A stretch of DNA of 64,000 nucleotides from Bemisia tabaci (GCF_918797505.1 NC_092800.1:44943864-45007863); one strand, 5' to 3'. Shown: positions 1 through 11,009, numbered from the stretch's first letter. Notes: generated from the letters alone by a model not told the origin. Program-made: numbers and translations.

Positions 1-1240
1 CAATACTGCTTTAGAACAAACGATGTATCGAATATCGATACACAATGATCGATATCCTTCCTGTTATCCCGGTTTATTAATATAGGTACATCCCGTTCAT
101 CCATGACTATCCTGTATAGGTAAAATTCCTCCCTTTTATCCCGGTTATTATGAAGAAATCCCGTTTTATCCCAGTCAATACTGCTTTAGAACAAACGATG
201 TATCGAAGATCGATACACAAAGATCGATATCCTTCCTGTTATCCCGGTTTATTAATATAGGTACATCCCGCTCATCTATGACTCTCCCGTATAGGATGTA
301 AAATTCCTCCATTTTATCACGGTTATTATGAAGAAATCCCGTTTTATCCCAGTCAATACTGCTTTAGAAAAAAATGATGTATCGAATATCGATACACAAT
401 GATCGATATCCTTCCTGTTATCCCGGTTTATTATTATAGGTACATCCCGTTCATCCATGACTATCCTGTATAGGTAAAATTCCTCCCTTTTATCACGGTT
501 ATTATGAAGAAATCCCGTTTTATCCCAGTCAAGACAGGTTTAGAACAAACGATGTATCGAATATCGATACACAATGATCGATATCCTTCCTGTTATCCCG
601 GTTTATTAATATAGGTACATCCCGTTCATCCATGACTATCCTGTATAGGTAAAATTCCTCCCTTTTATCCCGGTTATTATGAAGAAATCCCGTTTTATCC
701 CAGTCAATACTGCTTTAGAACAAACGATGTATCGAAGATCGATACACAAAGATCGATATCCTTCCTGTTATCCCGGTTTATTAATATAGGTACATCCCGT
801 TTTATCGATGACTATCCTGTATAGGTAAAATTCCTCCCTTTTATCCCGGTTATTATGAAGAAATCCCGTTTTATCCCAGTCAATACTGCTTTAGAACAAA
901 CGATGTATCGAAGATCGATACACAAAGATCGATACCCTTCCTGTTATCCCGGTTTATTAATATAGGTACATCCCGTTCATCCATGACTCTCCCGTATAGG
1001 ATGTAAAATTCCTCCCTTTTATCCCGGTTATTATGAAGAAATCCCGTTTTATCCCAGTCAATACTGCTTTAGAACAAACGATGTATCGAATATCGATACA
1101 CAATGATCGATATCCTTCCTGTTATCCCGGTTTATTAATATAGGTACATCCCGTTTTTCTAGGACTATCCTGTATAGGTAATAATCCTCCCTTTTATCCT
1201 GGTTATTAGAAGAAATACATCCCATTTTTATACCTGTCTA
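1..1240. repeat. 176-bp satellite array, about 7 copies, open at left edge
   Basis: The unit begins with CAATACTGCTTTAGAAC and recurs at 1, 176, 354, 530, 705, 881 and 1059, giving a period of 175-178 bp. The last copy decays after about 1190. Each unit carries a short palindrome (TGTATCGA-AT-ATCGATACA) followed by GATCGATATCC, and several copies of a TATCCCGGTTATTA-like phrase that suggest a smaller ancestral unit. Copies differ by a few substitutions and 1-3 bp indels. The array starts before the window, so its true length is unknown. No coding content is supported; a short open frame here only reflects the repeat. Confidence 0.95.
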
Positions 1241-1827
1241 CCTATCAATAATTCCTTTACGGAAGAATACATTTAAATTTCCCGGGGATTTTCAATGACG
1301 TTTTCTGATTGGTTAATGAAAGACCAATGAGAATGCGAAATGACACGGACGTACACACAAAAAAGGCCTTATTTTTTTTTACTATAGTAAGAAAAAAAAA
1401 AGGAACCAATTTCCTCCAGAGTTCCCTTGAGTATATTTGAATATAAGTGAGGACTTTTTAAAAAGTTTAAAAAAACTGCTGGATAGTTTTCTGTAATAAA
1501 AATGGAACGTAAGCGGAGATTTGCGATGTCGCAGGTGGAAATACGCACGTTTAACTTTAGTCAACTAGTTGATTTTTGAATCTGAATACATCAATAATTC
1601 AGGAATGCATCTCTATGCAGCTCATTTATCAAGCATATATAATTATCAGCCCACTGTTATGTCAATAAAGCGTTTTTTTTGGGTTTTTTTAAGTATAAAA
1701 CGGAGCAACTTGAGTCACGAATAATTTATTTAAGAATTCATGAATCAAAAATTTGATTTTTAGCTATTTAGATCCTTTTTGAGGTTTCTATTTCGAGTCG
1801 TTGTCGTAGCTATTGAACGTGTCTACT
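1241..1827. other. AT-rich spacer, nothing recognised
   Basis: Unique-looking AT-rich sequence with short homopolymer runs (T around 1372-1380 and 1673-1680). I see no splice-flanked open frame, RNA or repeat unit here. Confidence 0.5.
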
Positions 1828-2097
1828 TTGCATATCGACGGTGAAACTACCAAACCACGTATCTCGGTTTGCGACGTCGCAGACTTCCTGTCATACTTTA
1901 TTTTTTAAATGAAAAACTACTCAACGTCCAGTCTTGAAAATTTCTGTGATTTTTCCTCTTCGTGCGGAGAAAATTCTGTGAAAATTTCAAAGAATGATAC
2001 TGATTTGGTCTACTTCAAAAAAATAAAATGCGAGCGTAGATTTTTAAACACCGCAAACGAGATACGTGGTTTGGTAGTTTCACCGTCGATATGTATT
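1828..2097. mobile_element. MITE, CATATCGACGGTGAAAC family, copy 1
   Basis: About 270 bp bounded by inverted repeats: the left end reads CATATCGACGGTGAAACTAC and the right end is its reverse complement, with the match continuing through the phrase ACCACGTATCTCG. Related copies with the same ends and the same interior phrase (CTTCCTGTCATACTTT) lie at 17797-18052 and 25909-26160. There is no transposase frame, so it is non-autonomous. The superfamily is not clear because I could not fix a target duplication. Confidence 0.75.
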
Positions 2098-2974
2098 TCC
2101 TTTCTTCACTACTTCAATTAATTATGGGGGAAACCAAGTTCTCATTTTCTCTTCGAGCGAGCTGCCTTTCCTGGTGACGTAATTTTTTTTAAAACGACTT
2201 TATGAGGTTGATTATTCAGGTGCTTTTTGACACAGCTTAATGGAGATCTTTAGCCCACGAATTAAACAAAAATTAAGTGCCTTATTAATTCGTCGGCCGT
2301 TCTTAAAATCGTTAAACTTGAGATTTTTGAGTCTTTTGAGCACTTTATTGCATCTTCAAGATTTACATCAAGCACCCTCGTCCGAGCGCTCTTTTTCCAA
2401 TCTTTCAAAGATTTCCTTTTTTCAATCTGATACCGATACAGGCCGCGGAACGAACAATCAGAGAACAAGCCTCCAGGGCTGGCAGTGCGGTTCGATTACA
2501 TCAATCTTCAATTTCTTCCCGAAATTCGGCAGTTCTCGGGAATTCCCGAGGCTGGGAGATAAACCAAGATTTATTCGATCCGACGGAATCAAGATTCAAA
2601 GTTTCAACTCGTTACTCGCTTCAAACCGCAGCCTCTCTCCTCTACGCCTCCGCCTAGGCTCGATTCTTGAATCCTTATCGAATGGTTCTGATCGATAAAT
2701 CCCTATCTTAACAATGAATTTTATCGATGGAGGTTATTCGATATCGATTCATCGAGCCGCTGGGCTGCGCAAGCCTCTTGTCATGTAATCGCGTTCATCA
2801 ATCAACAGCAACATTCATCAAGCAGGAACTATCGGGAACTTATCCGAAATCTCCGTCTGGGCCGCCTAGAAGTTTTAATGTTCACCAGCCCCTAGAGCAA
2901 ATTTTGATAAGCAGAAAAAATCATTTGATTTTCTCTTTTACAATAAAATATTAATGTGTTTTTCCTAGAGGAAT
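2098..2974. other. Unique block with an unrecognised 152-codon open frame
   Basis: A + strand ATG frame at 2240-2698 (152 codons) is open. It is rich in Ser, Leu, Arg and Phe, has no motif I recognise, lacks a convincing splice context, and overlaps an open frame on the other strand. I regard it as probably non-coding. The stretch 2560-2760 has many ATCGAT-like words. Nothing else is visible. Confidence 0.4.
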
Positions 2975-3138
2975 GGCAGATTGGCGGATCCAAAAAGTTT
3001 GCATCATTGTTTTTTCCCCATTTAAACCTATAGAAACGTATCGATTCTCATAGGGGCCAGATGCTCCACCAAGAATCGATTATTTAACACAGGCTTAAAT
3101 GGAGGAAAGCTAATTTTGGCAATCTGCTGGATCCGCTC
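2975..3138. mobile_element. Palindromic MITE with GGATCC-containing ends
   Basis: The left end GCAGATTGGCGGATCC is matched inverted by AATCTGCTGGATCCGC on the right. The interior has CCATTTAAACCTATAG and AATCGATTATT words, also inverted. The interior resembles the hAT-like MITE family at 5554-5717 and the unit duplicated at 56507-57024, suggesting a related lineage with different ends. Confidence 0.65.
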
Positions 3139-4932
3139 CGAGCAGAGTTTCCATTGTTCGAAAGCTACGCTACCATATATTTATCTGTAATGCACTTTTG
3201 CTGTCGAAGATCTTTCGCGTCTAGTAACGTTTAAAATTTTGCAAGAATTTAAATAAAATAAATGTAAAAAAAAAATAATTTACGACTGTATTTGAGAGCT
3301 AAAACGACATGCACACTGTGTGTATCATCAAAGCATGGTCAATTCCGAGCATTATTACAGCTGAGCTGACTAAGATTTTATGATAGTAAACGTAAACTCA
3401 GCCGCCAATTTTTTCCACGAGTTTTATTGATTTCTACGTAAAATTTTGAAGAAAACACATGAATTAGTCAGATTTGTATTCGTTTCAATGCGAACTTGTA
3501 TTGGCTTTCCAACGGCTTATACATATACATTCTGAAAACACTTATTCGCACAGAGTTGGACGGCAAATCTTCAAGTCGAGACTATTACGCTCTCTTGAAT
3601 GGAAAGCATGGATACATTCTCTCTTTTTTTCATGTGAATCACTAGTTTCGCATGTATTGTACCCTGGTTTTTGGTGTGTGTGCGTCTCGGAGGCTCACAA
3701 AACGCCTTCAAATATGCGGGATACCTCACGCACATCCATCGAGTTAAAATAGTTGTATCACGTACACGATGAATCGGACGCTGGATTTCTGCTCTTAATT
3801 TATTTTTCTGAAAGAATGTAAATCAACTGTATCACTGGGAATTGCAAAGAGTGGGAGATTCACTCTTAACAAAAGTCATAACAATTTTCAAAAGTGAAGA
3901 AGATTCTTTTTGAAAGAAGTAAATAAGCGCGACGAGATATTTGTCACATCGGACATTGAGTTACATGCTCTCCGAGTTAGCTGTAGTTATTTATCGTTCA
4001 GCAATATCTTTCAAGAAGAGGGCATTAACAATAAAAGATTAAAATTCAAGAGTTCTTTTTCTTCCCCGCTCGTTTTGAGGGATGTCTCATTCGATATTTT
4101 TTTCCAGCTCTTGACTTGCTAAACTTTCCGTCTCTTGCGTCTTGGCTTGTTGAACACGACTTCTCTTTGATCAGATAATCCGTTCCCCGGTTTGGTTGCC
4201 CGCGGAATCTCCAGACATTGCTGTGAAATCATGATAACCCGATTCGACCATAGACGAATCAAAAGGGAAATGGCAAATCAGAGACTGCCTTGCCTTGCCT
4301 TGCCTTGCCTCCGCACCACCGCGCGCTGTGCCAAAACGCCAACAATAATTGTACATACGCTGTTAAAATACTCTAGTCAAGATTATTCATGGACTTAATT
4401 TTTTGAATTTTTCGCCTGATATTAGTCAGTTCTATGCCATCAATCTCAAATGCGGACAAGATTCAAACAATTACTCAAACTTTTTTTTCTCCGCTAAGCA
4501 AATGCTAATAATTTTTTCCTCCTACACTGCCGAGGTCTACCTCTAGCACCAAGAAAATATTTGATCAAACTCGAGGATTAAACATAATTTAAAAATCAAG
4601 ATGACCGGCATACATGACAAAATATTTCAAACCTGTTGGAACTTGCTGTTTTTGAATGTGTTTGATTTTATTTAAACAATTTTACGAGTAAAGTTTTTCA
4701 ATGAACCAGTGATTTCTCTGGATTTTTTTATATTTAAACATGTCCAGTTTTTAATAGTGCTTCTACATTAAAAATTCCAGGAAAATAAAGTTGTTACAGA
4801 TAGTAAAGGACCATGCCGAGTAAAAATTTAATGAATCATACATCTTCACATAAAAAAGCCATGCAGTCAAAAGTCTTTGATCGATTGAGTATACGTTCAG
4901 AGTAACTCTTGCATCACTTCTTCACTTCCTAT
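3139..4932. other. AT-rich intergenic stretch, no gene seen
   Basis: There is no convincing coding exon. A short CCTTG/CTTGC microsatellite (about 4-5 units) sits at 4287-4311. Open frames at 3474-3752 and 3910-4122 have no recognisable motif and low-complexity composition. Confidence 0.45.
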
Positions 4933-4933
4933 T

Positions 4934-5098
4934 CAGTGGCGAGACGTGAATGATCGATCATCGATTTTTCCCCATTTGAAGCTGGGGTAAAAAATCGATT
5001 ATTAAAGTGTTTGTTCCAACTACCCTGTTTGTCGATCCTTTTCCACAAGTTTGAATGACAGAACAATCGATACATCGCGAAGCACGCCACGCCTCTGC
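4934..5098. mobile_element. hAT-like MITE, CAGTGGCG family, diverged copy
   Basis: Ends CAGTGGCGAGACGTG and GCACGCCACGCCTCTG are imperfect inverted repeats. The interior keeps the family hallmarks AATCGATTATTAAAGTGTT and CGATCCTTTTCCA. Flanking octamers TTCCTATT and CTTCTATT match at 6 of 8 positions, compatible with a decayed 8-bp target duplication. It is older than the copy at 5554. Confidence 0.8.
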
Positions 5099-5553
5099 TT
5101 CTATTTTACCCTCCGAGGATTTTCTTTTAAATACCAGTTTATACACCACTTTTTAAAGTGCGAAATTAATACCTCATTAACATGATTTGAAACCAGTATA
5201 CATTTCAAAGGGGAACTATTTTGGAGCCGCATATTCAAAGAATGTTGAGGACATTCCAAGGCGTTGAATCAAATTAAATCCGTTTACACCTTAACGCTTG
5301 TACTCAACTTGAGCAAGAATCTATTTTAAAAAAGATACCGGTCATCTTTCCCTATGTCGGAGGCGAGCTTACATCTTCCCACGGAACTTGAGCTACACCC
5401 CCATTTCAAGCCGACATAAGCTTCTTAAAACCTTCCCCATGATGTATTATCCTACGATAGGGGAGGGAGTGAGGAGGGGTGAGGATAGGCTGGAAACAAG
5501 CGCTCTCTATTACTCATCTCGGTACATTTAAATCTCTGAGCGTGGGAGAGGAG
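5099..5553. other. Spacer between two MITE copies, nothing recognised
   Basis: AT-rich to mixed sequence. A short G/A-rich stretch (5459-5486) precedes the next MITE. No coding signal is seen. Confidence 0.4.
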
Positions 5554-5717
5554 CAGTGGCGTGGCGTGAATTGCGATGTATCGAATGTTATTCCATTTAA
5601 ACCTATGGTAAAGAATCGATTATTAAGGTGTTCGCTGCGAACACCCTGTTTATCGATACTTTTCCATAGGTTAAATGGCATATCAATCGATAAATCGCAA
5701 AGCACGCCACGCCACTG
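5554..5717. mobile_element. hAT-like MITE, CAGTGGCG family, with 8-bp target duplication
   Basis: A 164-bp near-palindrome starting AGTGGCGTGGCGTG and ending with its complement CACGCCACGCCACTG. The flanking octamer GAGAGGAG is present exactly on both sides (5546-5553 and 5718-5725). TIRs of this kind with 8-bp duplications are the established signature of the hAT superfamily. The central region contains a small palindrome GTGTTCGC...GCGAACAC. No coding capacity. Confidence 0.9.
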
Positions 5718-5885
5718 GAGAGGAGCTACGTCACGACTCACGAGTGTGCGGCTGCTTTGCGATTCACTTCACGGTCCTTCTGCATTGCATCACGATGCGC
5801 ACGAATGAATATATGATCGTAGAAAATAGAGATTGTTCCAAAAAGGAGAAAATGAGCTCGCTGCAAGAACCGGCTCGGGCTATTA

Positions 5886-6142
5886 CTGCCGTGCTAAGGG
5901 AAAACGCCGCATGAGCCTTTAGATGTTGCCAAATTTCCATTATTTGAAAGCGAATTTTACTGAAAAAAATTATGAATATTTTTTTCGAATTTTTCAGATG
6001 ATTTTGTTCGCGACTTGATATATAATATCCGTAAATTTCACGGTAAAATTTGCATAACTTTCCTCAAAAATGCATGTTTTATCCGGAGAAATTTGGCAAC
6101 TCTCGAATGTTCATACGGCGTTCTTCCTTTATAGCACGGCAG
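5886..6142. mobile_element. CTGCCG MITE copy
   Basis: 257 bp with inverted ends CTGCCGTGCTAAGGG and CTTTATAGCACGGCAG. The subterminal phrases TTGCCAAATTTCC and GGCAACTCTCGAATG are inverted relatives shared by all family members in the window. The 3' end carries a small insertion (CTTTATAGC in place of CTTAGC). Confidence 0.9.
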
Positions 6143-6261
6143 GATATGAGAACTAATCTCTTTTCGGGAAATCTAGCTCAAAAATCAAAGTAGATGGTGG
6201 TGTCTAAAATTTACTTTTTCTCTGGCAATTTTCTACGTTAGTCTAATGTTTGAATTTTCTA

Positions 6262-6516
6262 TTATCCGTTGGGCATAATATTGCAGAAATGCAGTTTAAT
6301 ACAGATGGTGTGGTTGCCATTATAAAACTCCGCGCCGAACCTTACCGTGCTATCATTATCGCAAAGCGATTCCTCACATAACGTCGTCGCCTTGATGTAG
6401 AGGCGTATCCCAATTTCCACATAAGCCGTGGAAAACATATAGTTATTCGGAAAACGCGTAAATTGAGATACGAACTTACGGAAGAGGAGTGACGATAAAA
6501 CCGCAATGGAAAGCAT
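6262..6516 (-). CDS. Hypothetical small secreted protein or exon (84 codons)
   Basis: This is a minus-strand frame starting at an ATG (6516) and ending in TAA (6262-6264). The first ~18 residues (MLSIAVLSSLLFRKFVSQ) look like a signal peptide or membrane segment, followed by a mature part with four cysteines and an N-x-T sequon near the end. Base composition is less AT-rich than the neighbours. An internal donor-like CACG|GTAAGG suggests it may instead be a first exon that splices on. The frame stays open another ten codons upstream of the ATG but starts at no better codon. I recognise no family. It may be chance; transcript evidence would decide. Confidence 0.25.
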   Translation of the reverse strand: MLSIAVLSSLLFRKFVSQFTRFPNNYMFSTAYVEIGIRLYIKATTLCEESLCDNDSTVRFGAEFYNGNHTICIKLHFCNIMPNG

Positions 6517-6615
6517 CAACAATGGTACTTTCTTTTCGTCAAACACTTTGTTTTCTTTATTGTTTAATTCATGAGTTTAATGAGTAGAAATCCCTCTAAA
6601 TGATCAAACCTGAGT

Positions 6616-6731
6616 CACTAATGTACAATAATTAAATTACTAATATTCAAGCGGAAATGCTAGACACGCGTGAGGTGCATGAAACGTAAGGAAGAAATGA
6701 AAGATTAGACATTTGAGTGAAATATTTCATG
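6616..6731. repeat. Left copy of a 117-bp direct repeat flanking a hairpin element
   Basis: Runs from CACTAATGTACAATAATTAA to ATATTTCATG. It is repeated with about eight differences and small indels at 7272-7390, on the other side of the hairpin-family element at 6732-7271. See the finding on long flanking duplications. Confidence 0.85.
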
Positions 6732-7271
6732 GAAATCATTAAAGTTGAATCGTAACCACCTAAATATTTACAAGACGCACATTATATTTTCCTTTAATAA
6801 ATCTTTTTTTCATCGATTTAAATGAGAGTATTCCATGCAGAGTGTGCAAACATTTCAAAATAATGAGTCGAAAAACGCTGACTCCGCGAGTGAAATATTA
6901 GGGCCTAACACAGAGCGGAGCAGCGTGCTGCCAGCGCAAAACGCGGACTGGCGCCTACAAACCTAAGTGGATACTTCACGCATCGCGCAATTCTTGAAGT
7001 ATCTACTTAGGTTTGTAGGCGCCATCGCGATTTTCGTGCTGGGCCGCAGCGAGCCACGGCTCCTCAAGCAACCATTTCACAACAGAGGTGTTGCACAGAA
7101 TCATACGAAAGGGAGGGCGCTCGAACATATTCAGAATGACAGGCATCCTTTAAGAGTACAAAGCTTCCCTCGCAAAATAAATCAAGATACTGCGCCACAA
7201 AAAGAGAGCGGTAGTCCAAAAATTCACTAAGTCCTAGCAGCCCTCCTTAATATCATGTACAACATACATGG
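6732..7271. mobile_element. Hairpin-family element (74-bp hairpin core), copy 1
   Basis: About 520 bp are nearly identical to 11010-11530 (few per cent difference by eye). At its heart, 6950-7023, is an almost perfect hairpin beginning GGCGCCTACAAACCTAAG and ending in the inverse complement, with the stem passing through GATACTTCACGCAT. Flanking phrases (CAGCGTGCTGCCAGCGC on the left, CAACAGAGGTGTTGCACAG on the right) are shared with copies at 50844-51090 and 58351-58668. No protein-coding frame fits the duplicate copies. The mobility mechanism is unknown. Confidence 0.85.
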
Positions 7272-7390
7272 CACTAATGTACAAGAATTAAATTACTAAT
7301 ATTCAAGCGGAGATGCTAAACACGTGTGCAGGGTGGCATGAAACGTAAGGAAAAAATGAAAGATTAGACATTTGAGTGAAATATTTCATG
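7272..7390. repeat. Right copy of the 117-bp flanking direct repeat
   Basis: Matches 6616-6731 from CACTAATGTACAA to ATATTTCATG in the same orientation, with a 4-bp difference around GTGTGCAGGGTGGCATG. The sequence beyond (7391 onward) is not shared with the sequence after the left copy. Confidence 0.85.
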
Positions 7391-8454
7391 AAATTTCACG
7401 CGGCTGTGAAATATTTCATATTTTTCGGGGGCTAGAGTATGCAACCCGCACTCAAACACACAAAAATAGAAGAAAGTCACAATTTTTACATTTTGTGAAA
7501 CATGATAGGGAACCGGTATTTTTCAACATCTTTCATAAATTTCTGAAATTTCATGAAATATTTCACGTGTAATTTCAAGATTTTATTTTTTCAAGAAATT
7601 TTGCCACCCTGCACGCGTGTACTTTTTACGCACATTGTGAGATCAAAAATGAATTTTATGCTGTGTCATCGTGATTTTTTAATAACTTTTGTGATATAAA
7701 CTCGTCATTTGCTTTGCAGCCATTAATTCAAAAGCCCATCATGGCTATACTCTCTAACTACATCATCCTTCAAAAAAGGAGCGAAGTATAGTCAAGTTAT
7801 TATAGCTTTTCTGAGCTTCGATTTTTTTTAGACAGGAAAATCCGCAGGGCGCATACCTTTCATTTGGTAACATTGCCGAGGACGAAGGCCGTCCTGAACA
7901 GCCATCCTTCTTTCGCAGAATTCACATTAATGGGAAATGAAAAAGTCCTGCTCTCTCGGTTTTTCAAAATTGTATCTCCATGCCTCTCCTTAGCATTTTT
8001 CTGCTGAGTGGGATCCCGTTTTCAATTACGCGTAAATTAATTCAATCCGGGATGCCTGAAGCTGTCGTGTAACTTATAGGCATCTCACCCTTTCTTGCTC
8101 TCTCTCCCTCCCCCTCCCCTCTCCACTCCTTCATCTCTCACTCCCTTATTTTTCTGGAGATTGAATGCTCAAAACGAGATGAAGCAGGAAATTTCAACTT
8201 ATGTGTATGCTGCACTCGGAATGAGCGAGAGAGAAAACAACCCGGCGTTACTGCGTAAATTGACTGCAGCATTTTAAGCCTCTGCATTAAAGAATGGCGT
8301 TGATTAGATGTTAATGAGAAGGGAATAATCTTCCCTCTCTGCCTTCTTTTTCCTCCAAGAATAAATGAGGTCAGTTTTTAGGCGATGAACGGAGCCTTGA
8401 CTCGAAAAGAGTGAATGAGTAAATTTCTCATCGATCAACACTGAATGTACAATT
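7391..8454. other. AT-rich spacer with a CT-rich tract
   Basis: Several TGAAATATTTCAT palindromic words occur at 7372-7420 and 7545-7570. A C/T-rich tract lies at 8090-8135. No exon-like frame is convincing. Confidence 0.4.
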
Positions 8455-8745
8455 GATGGGGTTTGGAGGACAAGGCGCATAAGTTTTTGCTATTTCGAGA
8501 AATATGTGTCTGACGTTCCGAAAGTATATGGATCCTTATGGAGAGAAAGTTCAAACTGACTTTATGATATTTTACAATAATTGGAATTTGGGAACGAATT
8601 TTTCACAGAATATGCATTAATACAATTTTTACTTAAAATCATTGATATCCTCAATCATCATCCTCGTAATCATTGATATCATTGAATAAGTATTGAATTT
8701 TTTCAAAAACTGCACTCATGCGCCTTGTTCTCCAAGCCCCTCAAT
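8455..8745. mobile_element. MITE, ACAAGGCGCAT family, copy 1
   Basis: Inverted ends GGGGTTTGGAGGACAAGGCG and CGCCTTGTTCTCCAAGCCCC enclose ~290 bp of AT-rich DNA. Related copies lie at 13043-13299 and 55078-55325, sharing subterminal phrases AACTGCAC and CGAATTTTTCACAGAATATG. Confidence 0.8.
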
Positions 8746-9136
8746 TGTACTTTACATGCACATTGTACAGTTAATATTTTGTTAATCAGGAGGAATACCC
8801 GACCGGAAAGGATCTCCATCTAGTTTAAATGTAGCACTGAATTTGCTGAATTTGAAATTTCCCTCCCTATAGAATTTTCAATTACGCGAGATTATGTAAA
8901 AAGTCTACTGCGCTTGTTACCGCGTTCAGTTTAAAGTTTAAAAGTTTCTTCAACAGTCAGTACTACTTACTCGGACAAGACCGTATACTTTTATCGAGGA
9001 CCGTTAAAATGCACGCATAAATCTCAGATGGAAAAATTTCTACATCATTGGCCGTTGACTTCATGGCACCTCAAAGGTGCTTTTAAATCCACCAACGTGC
9101 TCAAAAACATAAAGTGTATTTCCCAAAACGGCAGTG
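8746..9136. other. Spacer, nothing recognised
   Basis: AT-rich unique-looking sequence between two MITEs. I see no gene or repeat. Confidence 0.4.
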
Positions 9137-9281
9137 CGTCAATTGGACGTATTTCTGCCAAACGGAACTGTGTGCATAAAGACATGAGTCCTGAGATTCA
9201 TAAGGGTATGTGCATAACAGGGCTCACGTCATAATGCACATAGTTCTGTTTGATAGAAATACGTCCAATTGATTTAAAGCG
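9137..9281. mobile_element. Palindromic MITE, TTGGACGTATTTCTGCC family, copy 1
   Basis: Left end CAATTGGACGTATTTCTGCC continues to AAACGGAACTGTGTGCAT and is mirrored on the right by ATGCACATAGTTCTGTTTGA then GAAATACGTCCAATTG. A second intact copy is at 61551-61680. Scattered related ends occur at 14147-14372, 40442-40470 and 41545-41570. Confidence 0.85.
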
Positions 9282-9777
9282 TTTCAAAATAATCGCTTCT
9301 TTACTATATTCTCAGCATGACTTGAGCAATGGACCCTGCTTTCAGGAGTTAATCATAATACAATGACTATGGAACCTGCGATTAGACATTCTTATCCGGT
9401 TTCTTTAAATTTTTGATTTCACCACCACTGTTACTTTCACAAACCGACAACATAGTGAATACGAGCAAATAGCGAAAGATGGAGGGTTTCAGAGATTTAA
9501 AACCTGTAAGTCGATTTCTGGAAGCGCGTCGCTTTCCATCATCTGCGGGCTGTTCGGTGCTTACTCTGTGCAAGAAACAACCCCAATTCTATCAGTGTTG
9601 CAACTTCCAACATAAAAATGCGTGTTGACCATAACCACATACATCCAGTAAAATGCCTTAGTAAATGCGTGGCTTTCGCATCAAGTGGCGACTTTTCCCG
9701 ACCACGTTGAGGATAATAAATTTGACAGCTCCGTCCCTTGCAAATTCGGAATGCTCCCGTCACCTCGGTTTGCATTA
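9282..9777. other. Spacer, nothing recognised
   Basis: Mixed-composition sequence with overlapping short open frames on both strands and no motif. No repeat unit seen. Confidence 0.4.
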
Positions 9778-10020
9778 CGACGCACAATGGATCGAGTCAA
9801 TAGGAGAGGTCGGACAAAATTTGGAAACTTTAGACGCTCATAACTCCGCTTATACGAAACTTTGAGGTTCTTAAAGTGGCTCCATTGGTTTCCTCGTTAA
9901 ATTTCCTTTCAAGAGCACCCCTCGAAATTTAAATTGTGCCGAAATAAACATCAAAATTTGCAGTTTTGGTCAACAATTTCATGTCCGACCTCTATAATTG
10001 ACTCGATCCACTGTGCGACG
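9778..10020. mobile_element. MITE, CGCACAATGGATCGAGTC family
   Basis: 243 bp bounded by inverted repeats: left CGACGCACAATGGATCGAG, right CTCGATCCACTGTGCGACG. The match extends into GAGAGGTCGGA / TCCGACCTCTA. Fragments of the interior (ACCTCAAAGTTT, GGTCCGACAC) recur inverted at about 40850-41000, and an end-like GACTCGATCCCACTGTGCGC occurs at about 41490. Confidence 0.75.
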
Positions 10021-11009
10021 GCGGGTGACGTTAAGTCGTAAGTTTTGTGCGTTTTTTATTAGCGGAGCGAGGCAAAAACTGAAACGTTTATGATATTCCC
10101 GCCATTGCGATCTAACTGTCTGGATTTGATGAGATTAGAATGGTGGGAGAGTTCCAGTCGGATCCTGGGTTTCATCTGAAATGTGGAGGTTTGAGCTCAA
10201 GATCCCGGTATATACATTCCGCTTTCGAGTCAACCCGATTTCATTTAACTTTTTTACTCCTCCAGTCGAAAGCCCAGAGGCGATTACGTCCAACTTTTTC
10301 CATTTCAACTCGGCTCCTTCGACCTCGTCGAAGTCCTCAAAAATTTTTCACGAGAGACGACTCTTCTTTTGATTTCGACAGCCGTTCATAAAAAAGGGGA
10401 TATTCTTCATTGTTCAACCCAGGTACATTTTTATCAAGCTATTTTACAGTTCTCCGCTCAATCTATGCTTTTCTCATTAAAACCCATGTATGTTCATTGG
10501 GTCGTTAACGACCCATCGCAGTTTTTAACTTTGAGTGTTAGTGCAAATTAAGGAATTTCATGTGTTCAACACAGGAAAATCCATGTCTGGGATATAGGCA
10601 AGCCTGTTTTACTTTTGTTGTGCCTCAACACGTGTTTAACCTGTCTACATAACGTCAAAAACAATAAGTAAATAAAAAATCAATTTAAAAAAATAGTTTT
10701 GGGCATAATGGGTTATATCATTCAAAAACATAAAATAGGGAAGTTTCTTCCAAGCTATCTACGTTTTTGGAGAAATACTCTGAACAAAACGGCATTCAGT
10801 ATATAAATCAGATTATTCAAATCTGTCATTTTTTTGCAGGAAAATATAAGACGGATTTGCAGGAAAAAGGGACCGCGTTAAACCGCGTTAACCCATTTGT
10901 ACATTGATCTTTTACAGTCCAATACGTCCAATTTTTAGCGTTTGGCTACGCGTACACCACGCTACAGCATAGCAAAAGCACAAAATATAGAAGAAAAAAT
11001 TAAAGTGCT
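10021..11009. other. Spacer, nothing recognised
   Basis: Open frames at 10140-10391 (+) overlap each other in two frames with Ser/Phe/Arg-rich translations and no motif. No splice-flanked exon or RNA is seen. Confidence 0.4.

Noticed and set aside
1..1240. CRISPR-like array
   Set aside because: The whole 176-bp unit is repeated without distinct spacers, so it is a eukaryotic satellite.
2240..2698. 152-codon ATG frame as a protein gene
   Set aside because: No motif, no splice context, an opposing open frame on the other strand. Kept only as a note.
6967..7230. 87-codon frame shared with 11248-11550 and partly 58439-58663
   Set aside because: Similar translations occur only because the loci are copies of one mobile element. 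The hairpin lies inside the frame, and copy 2 differs by a 9-bp deletion and has a different C-terminus.
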